The translations under genes and the position numbers were made by a program. From positions 372,001-436,000 of the forward strand of contig NZ_QBKS01000002.1 of assembly GCF_003054285.1 (NCBI RefSeq): 64,000 bases of DNA, in the 5' to 3' direction. This document shows, in pieces, positions 43,003 through 52,160 of the stretch; the first letter of the stretch is position 1, and every line of letters starts with the position of its first letter. The notes under the pieces were generated by a model. That model saw nothing but the letters and a program-made list of their open reading frames with translations. It was not told the DNA's origin and did no database searches. The DNA comes from Litoreibacter ponti. GTDB lineage: Bacteria > Pseudomonadota > Alphaproteobacteria > Rhodobacterales > Rhodobacteraceae.

Positions 43003-44093
43003 CCCAAACCGCGATCCCCTTTCACTTCCTGCGGGGCGGCACCTCGCGCGGGCCGTATCTGAACCGCGCCGATCTGCCCACCGATCGCGAGACCCTCGCG
43101 CAGGTCCTGATCGCCATGATCGGCTCCGGCCATCCGCTCAATATTGACGGGATCGGCGGCGGGGCTGCGGTGACCACCAAGGTCGCGATGCTGTCGCGCT
43201 CGGACGATGACTGGGCCGATATCGACTATTTCTTCGCGCAGGTCAGCGTCACCGATGGCCAGGTCGACTTCAAGCCAACCTGCGGCAACATCCTTGTGGG
43301 CGTCGGACCCGCCGCGCTGGAGATGGGGCTCATCGCGCCCACCGGGCCACGCACCGAAATCCGCATCCGTGCCGTCAACACCGGCGCCCGGGTGAGCGCC
43401 ATCGTTCAAACCGAGAGCGGCGCGGTCCAATATGCGGGCGAGGCGCGCATCGACGGGGTGCCGGGCACCGCCGCCCCGGTGGAGCTGATGTTCAGGGACG
43501 TCACCGGCGGGGTGACGGGGGCGATGTTTCCCACCGGCGAGCGCATTGATGTGATCGACGGCATCGCGGTCTCTTGCATTGACGTCGCCATGCCGATGGT
43601 GATCGCGCGGGCCGCGGATTTCGGCCTGACCGGCCTCGAGAGCGCCGCGGAGCTGGACGACAACCGCGACTTCTATGCGCGCATGGAGCCTCTGCGCCAA
43701 AAGGCGGGGGCGCTGATGGGGATGGGCGATGTATCAGCCTCGGTCACGCCCAAATTTGGCCTGATCGCGCCGCCAGTCGCGGGCGGCACCGCGCTGACGC
43801 GCTACTTCATGCCCCGTAACTGCCACCCAAGCCTTGCGGTCACCGGCTCGCAATGCCTCGCGACCTGCCTGCTTTGCCCCGGCACCGTCGGCGACGGCAT
43901 CACAGCCGCGTTGCCCGATCACGGCCCGACCACCTTGCACTTGGAGCACCCCATGGGGGTCCTGGACGTCTCGATGGATTATCGCCGTGATGGAGATGCG
44001 TTCGAGGTGATCTCTGCCGGGCTTACCCGAACCGCCCGCCTGCTCGCCCGGGGCGAGGTGTTCGTTCCATCCGCGATCTGGCAGGGGAATTGA
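42999..44093 (+). CDS. PrpF family isomerase/tautomerase
   Basis: This 364-aa protein is of the PrpF / 4-oxalomesaconate tautomerase / aconitate isomerase family, a diaminopimelate-epimerase fold. Family signatures are HFLRGGTSRGPYL, IGGGAAVTTKVAML and PTCGNILVGVGPAALEMGL with C95, a likely catalytic cysteine. Members shift double bonds in unsaturated tricarboxylates, such as trans- to cis-aconitate or 4-oxalomesaconate keto-enol forms. In this operon an aconitate-type isomerisation is the most likely role. It overlaps the upstream gene by ATGA. Confidence 0.87.
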   Translation: MTQTAIPFHFLRGGTSRGPYLNRADLPTDRETLAQVLIAMIGSGHPLNIDGIGGGAAVTTKVAMLSRSDDDWADIDYFFAQVSVTDGQVDFKPTCGNILVGVGPAALEMGLIAPTGPRTEIRIRAVNTGARVSAIVQTESGAVQYAGEARIDGVPGTAAPVELMFRDVTGGVTGAMFPTGERIDVIDGIAVSCIDVAMPMVIARAADFGLTGLESAAELDDNRDFYARMEPLRQKAGALMGMGDVSASVTPKFGLIAPPVAGGTALTRYFMPRNCHPSLAVTGSQCLATCLLCPGTVGDGITAALPDHGPTTLHLEHPMGVLDVSMDYRRDGDAFEVISAGLTRTARLLARGEVFVPSAIWQGN

Positions 44094-44204
44094 TCCGGTG
44101 ATCTCTCTGAGAGACACTGACTTGCAGCCCAGCGACACGGAGGCCCCAATGCCGCTAAATCCTTGCCGAACCGCCATACAGGCCGAGCTTGCGGGAATGA
44201 TTCA

Positions 44205-45173
44205 ATGAAGGTTCACATCCTGGACGACTGGTTCGACACGCTGCGCACTTTGCCCTGCTTCTCGCTGCTCGACGGCCACGAGGTCACGGTCTGGACCGAC
44301 CACGAGCCCGACCCCGCCAAGCTCGCCGCCCGGGTGGCCGAGACCGAGGCCTTGGTACTGTTCCGCGAGCGCACGCGGGTCGGGTCCGAGCTGCTCGACC
44401 GCCTGCCAGCGCTCCGGCTGATCTCGCAGCGCTCCGTCTACCCCCATGTCGATGTCGAGGCCTGCACGCGCAACGGGGTGACGCTCTGCTCGAACATGCA
44501 CAGCGACACGCCGTCCTATGCCGCCGCCGAGATGACGCTGGCGCTGATGCTGGCAAGCTACCGGCAGATCCCTGAGCAGGTCGCCTCGATCCGCAGCGGC
44601 GGCTGGCAGATGGGCGTCGGGCGCACCCTGCGCGGCCGCCGTCTGGGGCTCTATGGCTACGGTCGCATCGCCCGTGCGGTGGCGGCCTATGCCCGCGCCA
44701 TTGGGATGGAGATTGTCTGGTGGTCCTCAGAGGAAGGCCGCGCGCGGGCGCGGGCGGATGGGGAAGAGGTCGCCGAAAGTCGCGCGGCGTTCTTCGCGCA
44801 AAGCGATATCGTCAGCCTGCATGTGCGGCTGAAGCCTGCGACCCGCGGGATCATCACCGCCGAGGACCTTGCGGCGATGGCGCCGCGCGCGCTCTTGGTC
44901 AACACGTCGCGCGCGGGGCTCATCGCGCCCGGCGCGCTGGAGGCCGAGATCGCGCGCGGACGCATCCACGCCGCCGTCGACGTGTTCGACACCGAGCCGT
45001 TGCGCGACACGGATCATGTGCTTCTGACCCACCCCAACGTGCTGCCGACGCCGCATTTGGGTTACGTGACGGAGGACGAGTTCGACCTGCAATTCCGCGA
45101 CATCTTCGAGCAGGTCAACGCCTTCGCCGCGGGCGCGCCGATCCATGTGATCAACCCGGACGCCGCGCGCTGA
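44205..45173 (+). CDS. D-2-hydroxyacid dehydrogenase family protein
   Basis: This 322-aa NAD-dependent dehydrogenase of the phosphoglycerate/glycerate dehydrogenase superfamily has the nucleotide motif GLYGYGRIARA, the catalytic Arg region VNTSRAGLI, Glu in FDTEPL and His in TPHLGY. It reduces 2-oxoacids or oxidises 2-hydroxyacids. It lies 111 bases after the PrpF-like gene and is probably still part of the operon. The last 23 bases overlap the converging AbrB-type gene. Confidence 0.9.
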   Translation: MKVHILDDWFDTLRTLPCFSLLDGHEVTVWTDHEPDPAKLAARVAETEALVLFRERTRVGSELLDRLPALRLISQRSVYPHVDVEACTRNGVTLCSNMHSDTPSYAAAEMTLALMLASYRQIPEQVASIRSGGWQMGVGRTLRGRRLGLYGYGRIARAVAAYARAIGMEIVWWSSEEGRARARADGEEVAESRAAFFAQSDIVSLHVRLKPATRGIITAEDLAAMAPRALLVNTSRAGLIAPGALEAEIARGRIHAAVDVFDTEPLRDTDHVLLTHPNVLPTPHLGYVTEDEFDLQFRDIFEQVNAFAAGAPIHVINPDAAR

Positions 45174-46179
45174 ACAGCCGCGCGGCGAGCGGCGCGCCAA
45201 GGATCACCACGAAGATGCGCAGCACATGATGCGCCACGACGAAGGCCACGTCCGCCCCGACGACCAGCGCGAGAACGGTCAGCTCCGCCTGCCCGCCCGG
45301 CGCGAAGGACAACAACGCCTCCATGCCGGGCGCAAGTTCCAGGCTGTAGATCGCTTCCACGAAGACCAGGGTCAGCAAGATCAAGATCACGCAGAACCCC
45401 AGACCCGCGGCCAGATCACGGCGCACCTCGCCCCATGTGATGCCCGCGTATTTGCAGCCGATCCCCATGCCAATGAAGAATTGCGCGGCCCAGATCGCCT
45501 CCGCCGGGGGGCGGTGATGCAGCCCGCCTGAGAGGGTTACGATGGCCGCAAGGATCAGCGGTCCAAGGATCGACGCCCCGAACAGGCCGACCCGCTTGGC
45601 GATGCGCCAGCCCGCGATGGCGCAGACCGCCATCACCGCCAGCTCCCACAAGGGCAGGCTCGCCGCCGCCTCACCCGGTGGCCGGGTCAGGTCCGCCTGC
45701 CAGACGCCGCGCATCAAGAACGGCAGGCTGACCACGATCACCAGCACGCGGGTCGCGTGGATCAGGCTCAGCGCCCGGACATTCGCGCCCGCCTCTTCAC
45801 CAAACGCGATCATGTCCTGCAGGCCGCCGGGCATCGTCGCGTAGTAGGCGGTCGGCAGGTCATAGCCGCACAACCGCCGGAAATACGGAACACCAATCAG
45901 CCCGATCGCCGCCACAAGGGCCGGCACCAGCAACAGGGTCGGCCACATCGCCGGGACACTCGCCAGAACCGTCGGGGTCAGCGTCGCGCCGACGGCAACG
46001 CCAAGGATCGTGCGCATCCCTTCGTTGAGCACTGGAATCCCGCCAAGCGGCACGCGCATTAATGCCGCCAGAAGGCAGGCGCAGATCGGGCCAAGCAGCC
46101 ATGGCAGCGGCAAGGCCAGCGCCATGAAGGCCGCGACGCCGCCCGCGGCCACCGCAAAGGCAACCGCGATGGGGATCAC
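45151..46179 (-). CDS. AbrB family membrane protein
   Basis: This 342-aa polytopic membrane protein has about ten spans in two similar halves and carries the AbrB-family patterns LPWLLGPICACLLAALM and TAYYATMPGGLQDMIAFGEEAGA. It is often named 'AbrB transcriptional regulator' or 'ammonia monooxygenase' in databases, but it looks like a transporter. It begins at GTG 46179, overlapping the GntR gene stop (GTGA), so it is co-expressed with that regulator. Adjacent tricarboxylate genes suggest acid transport, unproven. Confidence 0.85.
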   Translation of the reverse strand: MIPIAVAFAVAAGGVAAFMALALPLPWLLGPICACLLAALMRVPLGGIPVLNEGMRTILGVAVGATLTPTVLASVPAMWPTLLLVPALVAAIGLIGVPYFRRLCGYDLPTAYYATMPGGLQDMIAFGEEAGANVRALSLIHATRVLVIVVSLPFLMRGVWQADLTRPPGEAAASLPLWELAVMAVCAIAGWRIAKRVGLFGASILGPLILAAIVTLSGGLHHRPPAEAIWAAQFFIGMGIGCKYAGITWGEVRRDLAAGLGFCVILILLTLVFVEAIYSLELAPGMEALLSFAPGGQAELTVLALVVGADVAFVVAHHVLRIFVVILGAPLAARLFSARRPG

Positions 46180-46817
46180 CCGCCCAGCCCCTTCAGGCGG
46201 TGCAGCAAAGAGGTTTGCAGATGCGCCTCTGCGGCCGCCCCCGCCGCCTCCGCATCGCGGTCGCGCAGAGCGGTGATGATGGCGCGGTGCTGCCGGACGA
46301 CCACGTCGATGCGTTCGGGATCGGTGTAGGTCGTCGGGCCAAGCAGGAGCAGCGCATTGGTCAGCGCCCGCGCGGATTCCAGCAAAAAGCGGTTGCGCCC
46401 GGCAAGACAAAGCCCGCGGTGGAAATCCTGATTGATCGCGGCGCCCAGCGCGGGATCCTCCCGCTCCGCCTCGATCCGGTCGTTGAGCGCATCCAGCGCG
46501 TCGAACTCCGCCGCCGCGCCGTGCTTGGCGGCCATCTCGGCGGCGGTGCGGTCCAGCACCATGCGCATCTCGTAGAGCTCAACCACCTCGGCGTGACTGA
46601 GCGCCCGGATAACCGCGCCGACGCGCGGGCGGTGCTCGACGATGCCGTCACTTTCCAGCCGGCGCAGCGCCTCGCGCACCGGCGTGCGCGACAGCGCAAG
46701 GCGCGCGCCGACATCCTCTTCGCGCAGCCGGTCCCCGGGCGCGAAGCGGCCCGCACGGATTTCAGCCAGAAGCGCATCATAGGCGTGTTCACCGCTTGAT
46801 TTGGGGGTGTCCGACAT
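46176..46817 (-). CDS. GntR/FCD family transcriptional regulator
   Basis: This 213-aa regulator has an N-terminal winged helix (YDALLAEIRAGRFAPGDRLR, VGARLALSRTPVREALRRLE, GIVEHRPRVGAVI) and a C-terminal FCD ligand-binding domain with the metal-binding pattern around INQDFHRGLC and VVRQHRAIITAL. FCD regulators usually bind small organic acids and repress nearby genes. It is divergent from tcuA, and a perfect inverted repeat lies between them, so it likely represses both tcuAB and itself until the acid is present. Confidence 0.93.
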   Translation of the reverse strand: MSDTPKSSGEHAYDALLAEIRAGRFAPGDRLREEDVGARLALSRTPVREALRRLESDGIVEHRPRVGAVIRALSHAEVVELYEMRMVLDRTAAEMAAKHGAAAEFDALDALNDRIEAEREDPALGAAINQDFHRGLCLAGRNRFLLESARALTNALLLLGPTTYTDPERIDVVVRQHRAIITALRDRDAEAAGAAAEAHLQTSLLHRLKGLGG

Positions 46818-46827
46818 TGGGCTTGCC

Positions 46828-46851
46828 TTTTGTATCCACTCGGATACAAAA
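46828..46851. promoter_or_regulatory. GntR-type operator, perfect inverted repeat
   Basis: TTTTGTATCC (46828-46837) and GGATACAAAA (46842-46851) form a perfect 10-bp inverted repeat with spacer ACTC. It lies 10 bases before the GntR start and 22 bases before tcuA, so binding would block both divergent promoters. The size and GTATcc/ggATAC core fit FCD-type GntR operators. The identity of the binding protein is inferred from position. Confidence 0.8.
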
Positions 46852-46873
46852 TACTTACCCAAGCGTGGACACG

Positions 46874-48271
46874 ATGTCAAAACCTGCAGAGATAAACCTT
46901 ACCCCCGACATTCTGGTGGTCGGCGGCGGTAATGCCGCGCTGACGGCGGCGCTTTGCGCGCGCGAGGCGGGCAGATACGTCTCCGTGCTCGAGGCCGCGC
47001 CGAAGCCCTATCGCGGCGGCAACTCGCGCCACACCCGGAACTTCCGCTGTATGCATCGCGGCCCTTTGGGCGTGCTGACCGGCAGCTACGGCGAGGATGA
47101 GTATTTCGACGATCTGCTGAAGGTCACCAAGGGCGACACCGACCCTGCGCTGGCAAAGCTCGCCATCGCCGCGTCTGAGCGGGCCTATTGCTGGATGGAG
47201 GCCCATGGCGTGCGCTTCCAGCCCTCCCTCTCGGGGACCCTGTCCCTGTCGCGCACAAACGCGTTCTTTCTGGGCGGCGGCAAGGCGCTGGTAAACGCCT
47301 ACTACGCCCAGGCCGAGGATGCCGGGATCGATCTGCATTACAACGCCCATGTCGATCACCTTAGCGTCAGCGACACCCGGATCACCGAGGTGACCGCGCG
47401 TCTCGACGAGGTCGCGTATCGCTTCACCCCCGGCGCGGTGATCGTGGCCTCGGGCGGCTTTCAGGCCGATACAAACTGGCTCGCCCGCGCGTGGGGGCCC
47501 GCCGCCAAGAACTTCCTGATCCGCGGCACGCCCTACAATCGGGGCGTGGTTCTGAAAGACCTGCTCGATCAGGGCATGGAAAGCGTGGGCGACCCGACCC
47601 AGTGCCACGCCGTGGCCATCGACGGGCGCGCGCCCAAATTCGACGGCGGCATCGTGACCCGGCTGGATTGCGTGCCCTTCTCGGTCGTGGTGAACCGCGA
47701 TGCGGAGCGGTTCTACGACGAGGGCGAAGACATCTGGCCCAAGCGCTACGCCATCTGGGGCCGTCTGGTGGCCGCCCAGCCCGATCAGGTCGCCTATGTC
47801 ATCATCGACGCGACGTCGCGGGAGCTGTTCATGCCGTCGGTGTTCCCCCCGGTGGAGGCCGACACGATCGAAGGTCTGGGCCAGCAACTTGGCCTGCCCG
47901 GCGCAAAGCTGCGCCAGACCATCGACGCGTTCAACGCCGCCTGCCGCCCCGGCACCTTCCATGCAACAGAGCTTGACGGCCTCGCCACCGAAGGCCTCAC
48001 GCCACCCAAGACCAACTGGGCGCGGCCCATTATCGAGCCGCCCTTCTACGGCTACTCCCTGCGCCCCGGCGTGACCTTCACCTATCTCGGCCTCAAGGTC
48101 GACGAGACCGCGCGGGTCACCGGCGCGGGCGGGCGCATGGACAACCTCTGGGCAGCGGGGGAAATCATGGCAGGCTCGATCCTGGGCCAAGGCTATCTGG
48201 CGGGCTTTGGCATGACCATCGGCACCGTCTTCGGACAAATCGCAGGCGAGGAGGCCGCGGCCCATGTATGA
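46874..48271 (+). CDS. tcuA: FAD-dependent tricarballylate dehydrogenase
   Basis: This 465-aa flavoprotein of the fumarate reductase/succinate dehydrogenase flavoprotein family begins with ILVVGGGNAALTAALCAREA and ends with the FAD-binding SILGQGYLAGFGMTIGTVFG. With TcuB encoded directly downstream, this is the TcuA signature: it oxidises tricarballylate to cis-aconitate, which enters the TCA cycle. Other tricarboxylates may also be used. The ATG at 46874 lies just beyond the GntR operator. The stop overlaps tcuB by 8 bases. Confidence 0.9.
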   Translation: MSKPAEINLTPDILVVGGGNAALTAALCAREAGRYVSVLEAAPKPYRGGNSRHTRNFRCMHRGPLGVLTGSYGEDEYFDDLLKVTKGDTDPALAKLAIAASERAYCWMEAHGVRFQPSLSGTLSLSRTNAFFLGGGKALVNAYYAQAEDAGIDLHYNAHVDHLSVSDTRITEVTARLDEVAYRFTPGAVIVASGGFQADTNWLARAWGPAAKNFLIRGTPYNRGVVLKDLLDQGMESVGDPTQCHAVAIDGRAPKFDGGIVTRLDCVPFSVVVNRDAERFYDEGEDIWPKRYAIWGRLVAAQPDQVAYVIIDATSRELFMPSVFPPVEADTIEGLGQQLGLPGAKLRQTIDAFNAACRPGTFHATELDGLATEGLTPPKTNWARPIIEPPFYGYSLRPGVTFTYLGLKVDETARVTGAGGRMDNLWAAGEIMAGSILGQGYLAGFGMTIGTVFGQIAGEEAAAHV

Positions 48272-49355
48272 TGACACCCCCGATCTCGCGACAGGCACTC
48301 CCCATGACGAGGCCCGCCGCCAGCTGCAGATCTGCAATGCCTGCCGCTATTGCGAGGGCTACTGCTCCGCCTTCCCGGCCATCACACGGCTGCGCGCCTT
48401 CGCCGATGGCGACATCACCCAGATCGCGAATCTTTGTCACAACTGCTGCGGCTGCTACTACGCCTGCCAATACACCGAGCCGCACGAGTTCGCCCTGAAC
48501 CTGCCGCAGGCGCTGGCGCAGGTGCGCACACAAAGCTGGCAGGACTACGCGTGGCCCGCGCCGCTTGCCCGGCTGTTTCACCGCCACGCCTACGCCACGG
48601 TGGCTGCCACCTTGCTCGGCATTGCTGCGCTCTTTCTCCTGATCCAAGCCGTGCCCGCCCCCGCGAGCGGCACAGGCTTCTACGCTGTGCTGTCCCACTC
48701 CGCGATGATCGCGCTGTTCGCGCCGCTCTTCCTGCTGCCTCTGGCCGCGCTGGCGCTCGGTCTGCGCCGCTACTGGCGCGACGTCGGCGGGGCGCGCCCG
48801 ACGCTGGCGCAGTGGCGGGATGCGCTGGCCCAGGCCGCACAGATGAGAAACCTGAAAGGCGGGCACGGCGAAGGCTGCAACTTCGAGGAGGGCGCGCGCT
48901 TCACCCCCGCCCGCCGCATGGCCCACCACGCGGTGATGTACGGCTTCCTGCTGTGCTTCGCCTCGACCAGCACCGGCACGATCCTGCATTACGGCTTCGA
49001 TATGCCCGCCCCCTATTCCCTTTGGTCGCTGCCCAAGCTCTTCGGGATCACCGGCGGGCTGCTGCTGACGGCGGGCTGCGTGTGGATGCTGGCGCTGAAG
49101 GCCCGTGCCGAGGCGCACCTGTCGGACCCAGAGACCACCGCGGCCGATACCGCCTTCGTCGGCCTGCTCGGCATGGTCGCGGCCAGCGGTCTCGCGCTCT
49201 ACGCGCTCGGCCAGACCGTCGCAATGCCAGCCCTGCTCGCCCTGCATCTCGGCGCGGTGGCAAGCTTCTTCCTGCTCACACCCTACACCAAGATGGCCCA
49301 TGGGTTTTTCCGGCTCGCAGCGCTGCTCAAAGACGCGCAGGCCCGGGGCGTCTGA
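48264..49355 (+). CDS. tcuB: tricarballylate utilization electron-transfer protein
   Basis: This 363-aa protein has two ferredoxin-like cysteine clusters near the N-terminus (C24, C27, C30, C34 and C58, C61, C64, C68) followed by about six membrane spans with histidines suited to heme binding. TcuB re-oxidises the FADH2 of TcuA and passes electrons to the quinone pool. Overlap with tcuA supports equal expression. A separate tcuC permease is missing; the nearby Tct-type transporter may replace it. Confidence 0.92.
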   Translation: MYDDTPDLATGTPHDEARRQLQICNACRYCEGYCSAFPAITRLRAFADGDITQIANLCHNCCGCYYACQYTEPHEFALNLPQALAQVRTQSWQDYAWPAPLARLFHRHAYATVAATLLGIAALFLLIQAVPAPASGTGFYAVLSHSAMIALFAPLFLLPLAALALGLRRYWRDVGGARPTLAQWRDALAQAAQMRNLKGGHGEGCNFEEGARFTPARRMAHHAVMYGFLLCFASTSTGTILHYGFDMPAPYSLWSLPKLFGITGGLLLTAGCVWMLALKARAEAHLSDPETTAADTAFVGLLGMVAASGLALYALGQTVAMPALLALHLGAVASFFLLTPYTKMAHGFFRLAALLKDAQARGV

Positions 49356-49393
49356 GCCACGGCCCGCCACGGGCGCCAGATCAAGAATGTAGA

Positions 49394-49425
49394 AAAGCCC
49401 CGGGACCGTCAGGCACCGGGGCTTT
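49394..49425. terminator. bidirectional rho-independent terminator
   Basis: A perfect 10-bp stem (AAAGCCCCGG at 49394-49403, CCGGGGCTTT at 49416-49425, 12-base loop) lies between the rightward tcuB and the leftward atpF. On the leftward strand the stem is followed by CTTTTCT, a short U-run; on the rightward strand by TTTGC. It should end both the tcu operon and the Fo operon. Confidence 0.85.
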
Positions 49426-49448
49426 GCAATTTGGGTGAAGCGGCGTCG

Positions 49449-50015
49449 TTAGTGCAGCTTGGAGCCGACCTGCTCAATGGCGTCGTCGATCAGGCTGTTC
49501 TGATCGGCGGCAGAGGTCTTGGCGGCAATCACCTCCGCAGCAGCGGCGATGGCGACGGAGACGGCGCGGTCGCGCACTTCCTTAACGGCTCCGGCCTCGG
49601 CGCTGGCGATCTGATCCTCGGCGGCCTGCACACGGCGCGCAATCGAGGTCTTCAGATCCTCCTTCGCCTGCTCTGCGGCAGCTTCGGCGTCGCGCTTGGC
49701 GTCTGCCACAATGCGCTCTGCCTGCTCGGCCACTTCCTTTTGCTTGCGCTCATAGGAGGCGAGCAGCGTCTGCGCCTCTTCGCGCAGCGCCTTGGCCTCG
49801 TCGAGCTCGGCCTGAATGGTCTCGGCCCGCTTGTCGAGCATGCCGCCCAGCAGGCCCGGCACCTTGAAGTAGAACAGCACGGCGATGAACAGCAGGAAGG
49901 CCAGCAGCACGATGAAGTCTGTATTGGCCAGCGAGAAGAACGGCTTGTCGCCTGCGGCCAGCGCGGGGGCGGGCAGCACCGCAACGAAGAAGAGGGGGAG
50001 CAGTCTGGTCATCAT
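49449..50015 (-). CDS. atpF: ATP synthase subunit b
   Basis: This 188-aa Fo stator subunit has an N-terminal hydrophobic stretch, a membrane anchor at about 32-52 ([19 protein letters not shown]) and a long charged helix that reaches F1. It is the last gene of the Fo operon, 1 base after the b' stop. Two adjacent ATG codons (50015, 50012) could start it. Its partner is the b' subunit; the b/b' pair is typical of photosynthetic and related alphaproteobacteria. Confidence 0.96.
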   Translation of the reverse strand: MMTRLLPLFFVAVLPAPALAAGDKPFFSLANTDFIVLLAFLLFIAVLFYFKVPGLLGGMLDKRAETIQAELDEAKALREEAQTLLASYERKQKEVAEQAERIVADAKRDAEAAAEQAKEDLKTSIARRVQAAEDQIASAEAGAVKEVRDRAVSVAIAAAAEVIAAKTSAADQNSLIDDAIEQVGSKLH

Positions 50016-50016
50016 T

Positions 50017-50544
50017 CTACCCTTTCATCTTCGCGCTGACAGCGGCGGTGACCGTCTTGGCGTCAACCTTGGTCGGCGACACGGCGCTGACGATGTCCTT
50101 GGCGATGTCCTTGGCGACAGCTTCGGCGCTTTCGGCCGCGCTTTCACGGATCGCCGCGATCTTTTTTTCGCCTTCGGCGGTGCGGGCCGCGATTTCTGCG
50201 TCTGCCTCGGCGATGGCCTTGTCCAGATCGGCTTGAATGGCCTGCTTGGTCTCGCCAACGATCCGGCCAGCCTCGGCGCGGGCGTCAACAAGTGCCTTGT
50301 CATAGGCGGCTTCCGCCTCGATGGCTTTCTGCTTGAGGTCTTCGGCCGCGGCAATGTCATTGGTGATCGTGCCCGCCCGCTCGGCCAGAACGGAGCCGAT
50401 GCGCGGCAGTGCGACGCGCGACAGCACGAAGTAGATGACCACCAGCGTGATCACCAACCAGACGATCTGATTGTCGAAGGTCGAGAAATCCAGCTGCGGC
50501 ATGCCCGCGCTTTCTTTCGCTCCTTCAGCGGTTTCAGTTGCCAT
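50017..50544 (-). CDS. atpX: ATP synthase subunit b'
   Basis: This 175-aa Fo stator subunit is a divergent copy of b. After a polar N-terminus ([16 protein letters not shown]) comes the anchor at about 26-46 ([20 protein letters not shown]) and a long alanine/glutamate-rich helix. It forms a heterodimer with b. It lies between atpE and atpF, with a stem-loop in the atpE-atpX gap. Confidence 0.95.
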   Translation of the reverse strand: MATETAEGAKESAGMPQLDFSTFDNQIVWLVITLVVIYFVLSRVALPRIGSVLAERAGTITNDIAAAEDLKQKAIEAEAAYDKALVDARAEAGRIVGETKQAIQADLDKAIAEADAEIAARTAEGEKKIAAIRESAAESAEAVAKDIAKDIVSAVSPTKVDAKTVTAAVSAKMKG

Positions 50545-50580
50545 GATGGCCCCTCGGAATGTCAGTGTTGGGTCTTACAT

Positions 50581-50609
50581 CGGACGGGCCCAACCATAGG
50601 GCCCGCCCG
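50581..50609. terminator. stem-loop after atpE
   Basis: An 11-bp stem with one mismatch is built on GGGCCC (50586-50591) pairing with GGGCCC (50599-50604) and flanking CGGAC/GCCCG, with a 7-base loop. It lies between atpE and atpX in the leftward operon and has no T-run. It probably shields the 3' end of the atpE message, favouring the higher c-subunit copy number. Confidence 0.6.
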
Positions 50610-50634
50610 ACCGTAAGGATAGTCGTCGGTCTGC

Positions 50635-50871
50635 TTAGACGGCAAACATCAGCAGAAGCGCCACGAGGAACGAGAAGATCCCCAAGGCTTCCGCGAATGC
50701 GATGCCGATGAACAGAGTGGCCGTCTGCGAAGCAGCGGCGGAGGGGTTGCGCAGGGCGCCGGCCAGGTAGTTACCTGCCACGTTGCCCACACCGACGGCT
50801 GCGCCGCCCATGCCGACGGAGGCCAGGCCTGCGCCGATGAATTTACCCATTTCTGCGATATCGCCTTCCAT
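50635..50871 (-). CDS. atpE: ATP synthase subunit c
   Basis: This 78-aa proteolipid forms the proton-translocating ring of Fo. It is two hydrophobic hairpin helices joined by the polar loop RNPSAAAS; the essential carboxylate is the glutamate in IAFAEALG of the second helix. It is flanked on both sides by intergenic stem-loops, consistent with raised expression relative to the other Fo subunits. Confidence 0.97.
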   Translation of the reverse strand: MEGDIAEMGKFIGAGLASVGMGGAAVGVGNVAGNYLAGALRNPSAAASQTATLFIGIAFAEALGIFSFLVALLLMFAV

Positions 50872-50914
50872 GTCTTTATCTCCTTACGATGGAATTTTGG
50901 TGATGCGGTCGTAG

Positions 50915-50935
50915 GGTGGGTCGTCGCGACCCACC
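50915..50935. repeat. REP-like palindrome in the Fo operon
   Basis: A perfect 9-bp stem with a TCG loop (GGTGGGTCG at 50915-50923, CGACCCACC at 50927-50935) is preceded by GTAG. It lies between atpB and atpE. The GTAGGGTGGGT-type dyad resembles palindromic elements scattered in many proteobacterial genomes. It could serve as an RNA-processing or stabilising site. Confidence 0.6.
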
Positions 50936-50941
50936 GCTGCG

Positions 50942-51826
50942 TTAGTGATGCGGGTGAAGCGCGTCCTTCAGGTAGACACACGTCAGAATGGTGAACACGT
51001 AGGCCTGGATCGCTGACACCAGCACCTCCAGCCCGTACATGGCGGTGACGGCCAGAACCGACAGCGGCGAGATGGCGGCAATCGCGGCGAAGCCTGCGAA
51101 CACTTTGATCACGGCGTGGCCTGCCATCATGTTGCCGGCGAGACGAATGGAGTGGCTGACCGGGCGCACGAAGTAGCTGATGACCTCGATCAGGGCCAGG
51201 ATCGGGCGCAACGCCAGCGGCGCGGAGGACACCCAGAACAGGCTCAGGAAGCCCGCGCCGTTCTTCACGAAGCCCAGGATCGTCACCGCCAGGAACACCG
51301 CCATGGCCAGCACTGCGGTGACCGCGATGTGGGACGTGGTCGTAAACGCCATCGGCAGCAGGCCAAGGAAGTTCGAGACAAGGATGAACATGAATAGCGT
51401 CATGATGTAGGGAAAGTACTTGAGGCCTTCCTTGCCGCAGACGTCCTCCACCATCTTGTGCACGAAGCCGTAGATCAACTCTGCGATGGATTGGCTCCGG
51501 GTCGGCACGATGGCGCGGCGCGAGGTGCCGAAGACCAGCAGCAGCACAACCGCCACGATGGCCAGCGCAAACCACAAGGTCGCATTGGTGATCGTGAATG
51601 CATTGACTGTCTGCAAGCCCAACTCATACAGGCTGATTTTCACGTTTTCGCCAGCTTCAAATTTCGAAATCTGATCTGCGGAGAGATTGACGGTCTGCCC
51701 GCCCGACAGCGTCCCAGTGCCGCCATCAACCGAAACGACTTGACCGTACTCGGGGAACAGCGGCTTCACGATGAACTGGTCCATCGGGTGGAATTCCAGC
51801 GCGCCGCCTTTTGCTTCATCCGCCAT
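50942..51826 (-). CDS. atpB: ATP synthase subunit a
   Basis: This 294-aa membrane subunit provides the proton half-channels of Fo. The essential arginine lies in [14 protein letters not shown] and the C-terminal helices carry [14 protein letters not shown]. An N-terminal extension of about 75 residues comes before the first span. The ATG at 51826 follows AAGGACG; atpI overlaps its start by 11 bases. Confidence 0.96.
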   Translation of the reverse strand: MADEAKGGALEFHPMDQFIVKPLFPEYGQVVSVDGGTGTLSGGQTVNLSADQISKFEAGENVKISLYELGLQTVNAFTITNATLWFALAIVAVVLLLVFGTSRRAIVPTRSQSIAELIYGFVHKMVEDVCGKEGLKYFPYIMTLFMFILVSNFLGLLPMAFTTTSHIAVTAVLAMAVFLAVTILGFVKNGAGFLSLFWVSSAPLALRPILALIEVISYFVRPVSHSIRLAGNMMAGHAVIKVFAGFAAIAAISPLSVLAVTAMYGLEVLVSAIQAYVFTILTCVYLKDALHPHH

Positions 51827-52160
51827 GTGTGTCGTCCTTCTCGCCGCCCGCGTCCCGGGCAAAATGTTCGTTTTGGACCTCTTTGGCGGTGCGCATCATA
51901 ACGTTCACCCCCGCCCCGAAGCCCAGCAATGTGAAGAGCAAAAGGAAGATCGGCAATGTGCCGAACAGCCAATCGAGGCCGTATCCCAAGCTCAGGCCGA
52001 TCAGAAGACCCGCCACCAGTTCCGTCACCATCCGCCAGCCCTGCTGGGCCCCCGAAAAGTGCTCATCCCCCCGCGGTGCCTCGGTCGCAGCCGAGCGTTT
52101 CAGGTCTTCAATCCGTTCGCTCAGCGCGTCGAGCTGCGCCTTTTCTGGATCATCGGACAT
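51816..52160 (-). CDS. atpI: ATP synthase protein I
   Basis: This 114-aa protein has two membrane spans ([19 protein letters not shown] and [18 protein letters not shown]) between charged ends. AtpI is not part of the finished enzyme; it helps assemble the c-ring and may aid magnesium uptake. It is the first gene of the leftward Fo operon. The ATG at 52160 (MSDDPEK) is the family-typical start. Confidence 0.93.
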   Translation of the reverse strand: MSDDPEKAQLDALSERIEDLKRSAATEAPRGDEHFSGAQQGWRMVTELVAGLLIGLSLGYGLDWLFGTLPIFLLLFTLLGFGAGVNVMMRTAKEVQNEHFARDAGGEKDDTHGG

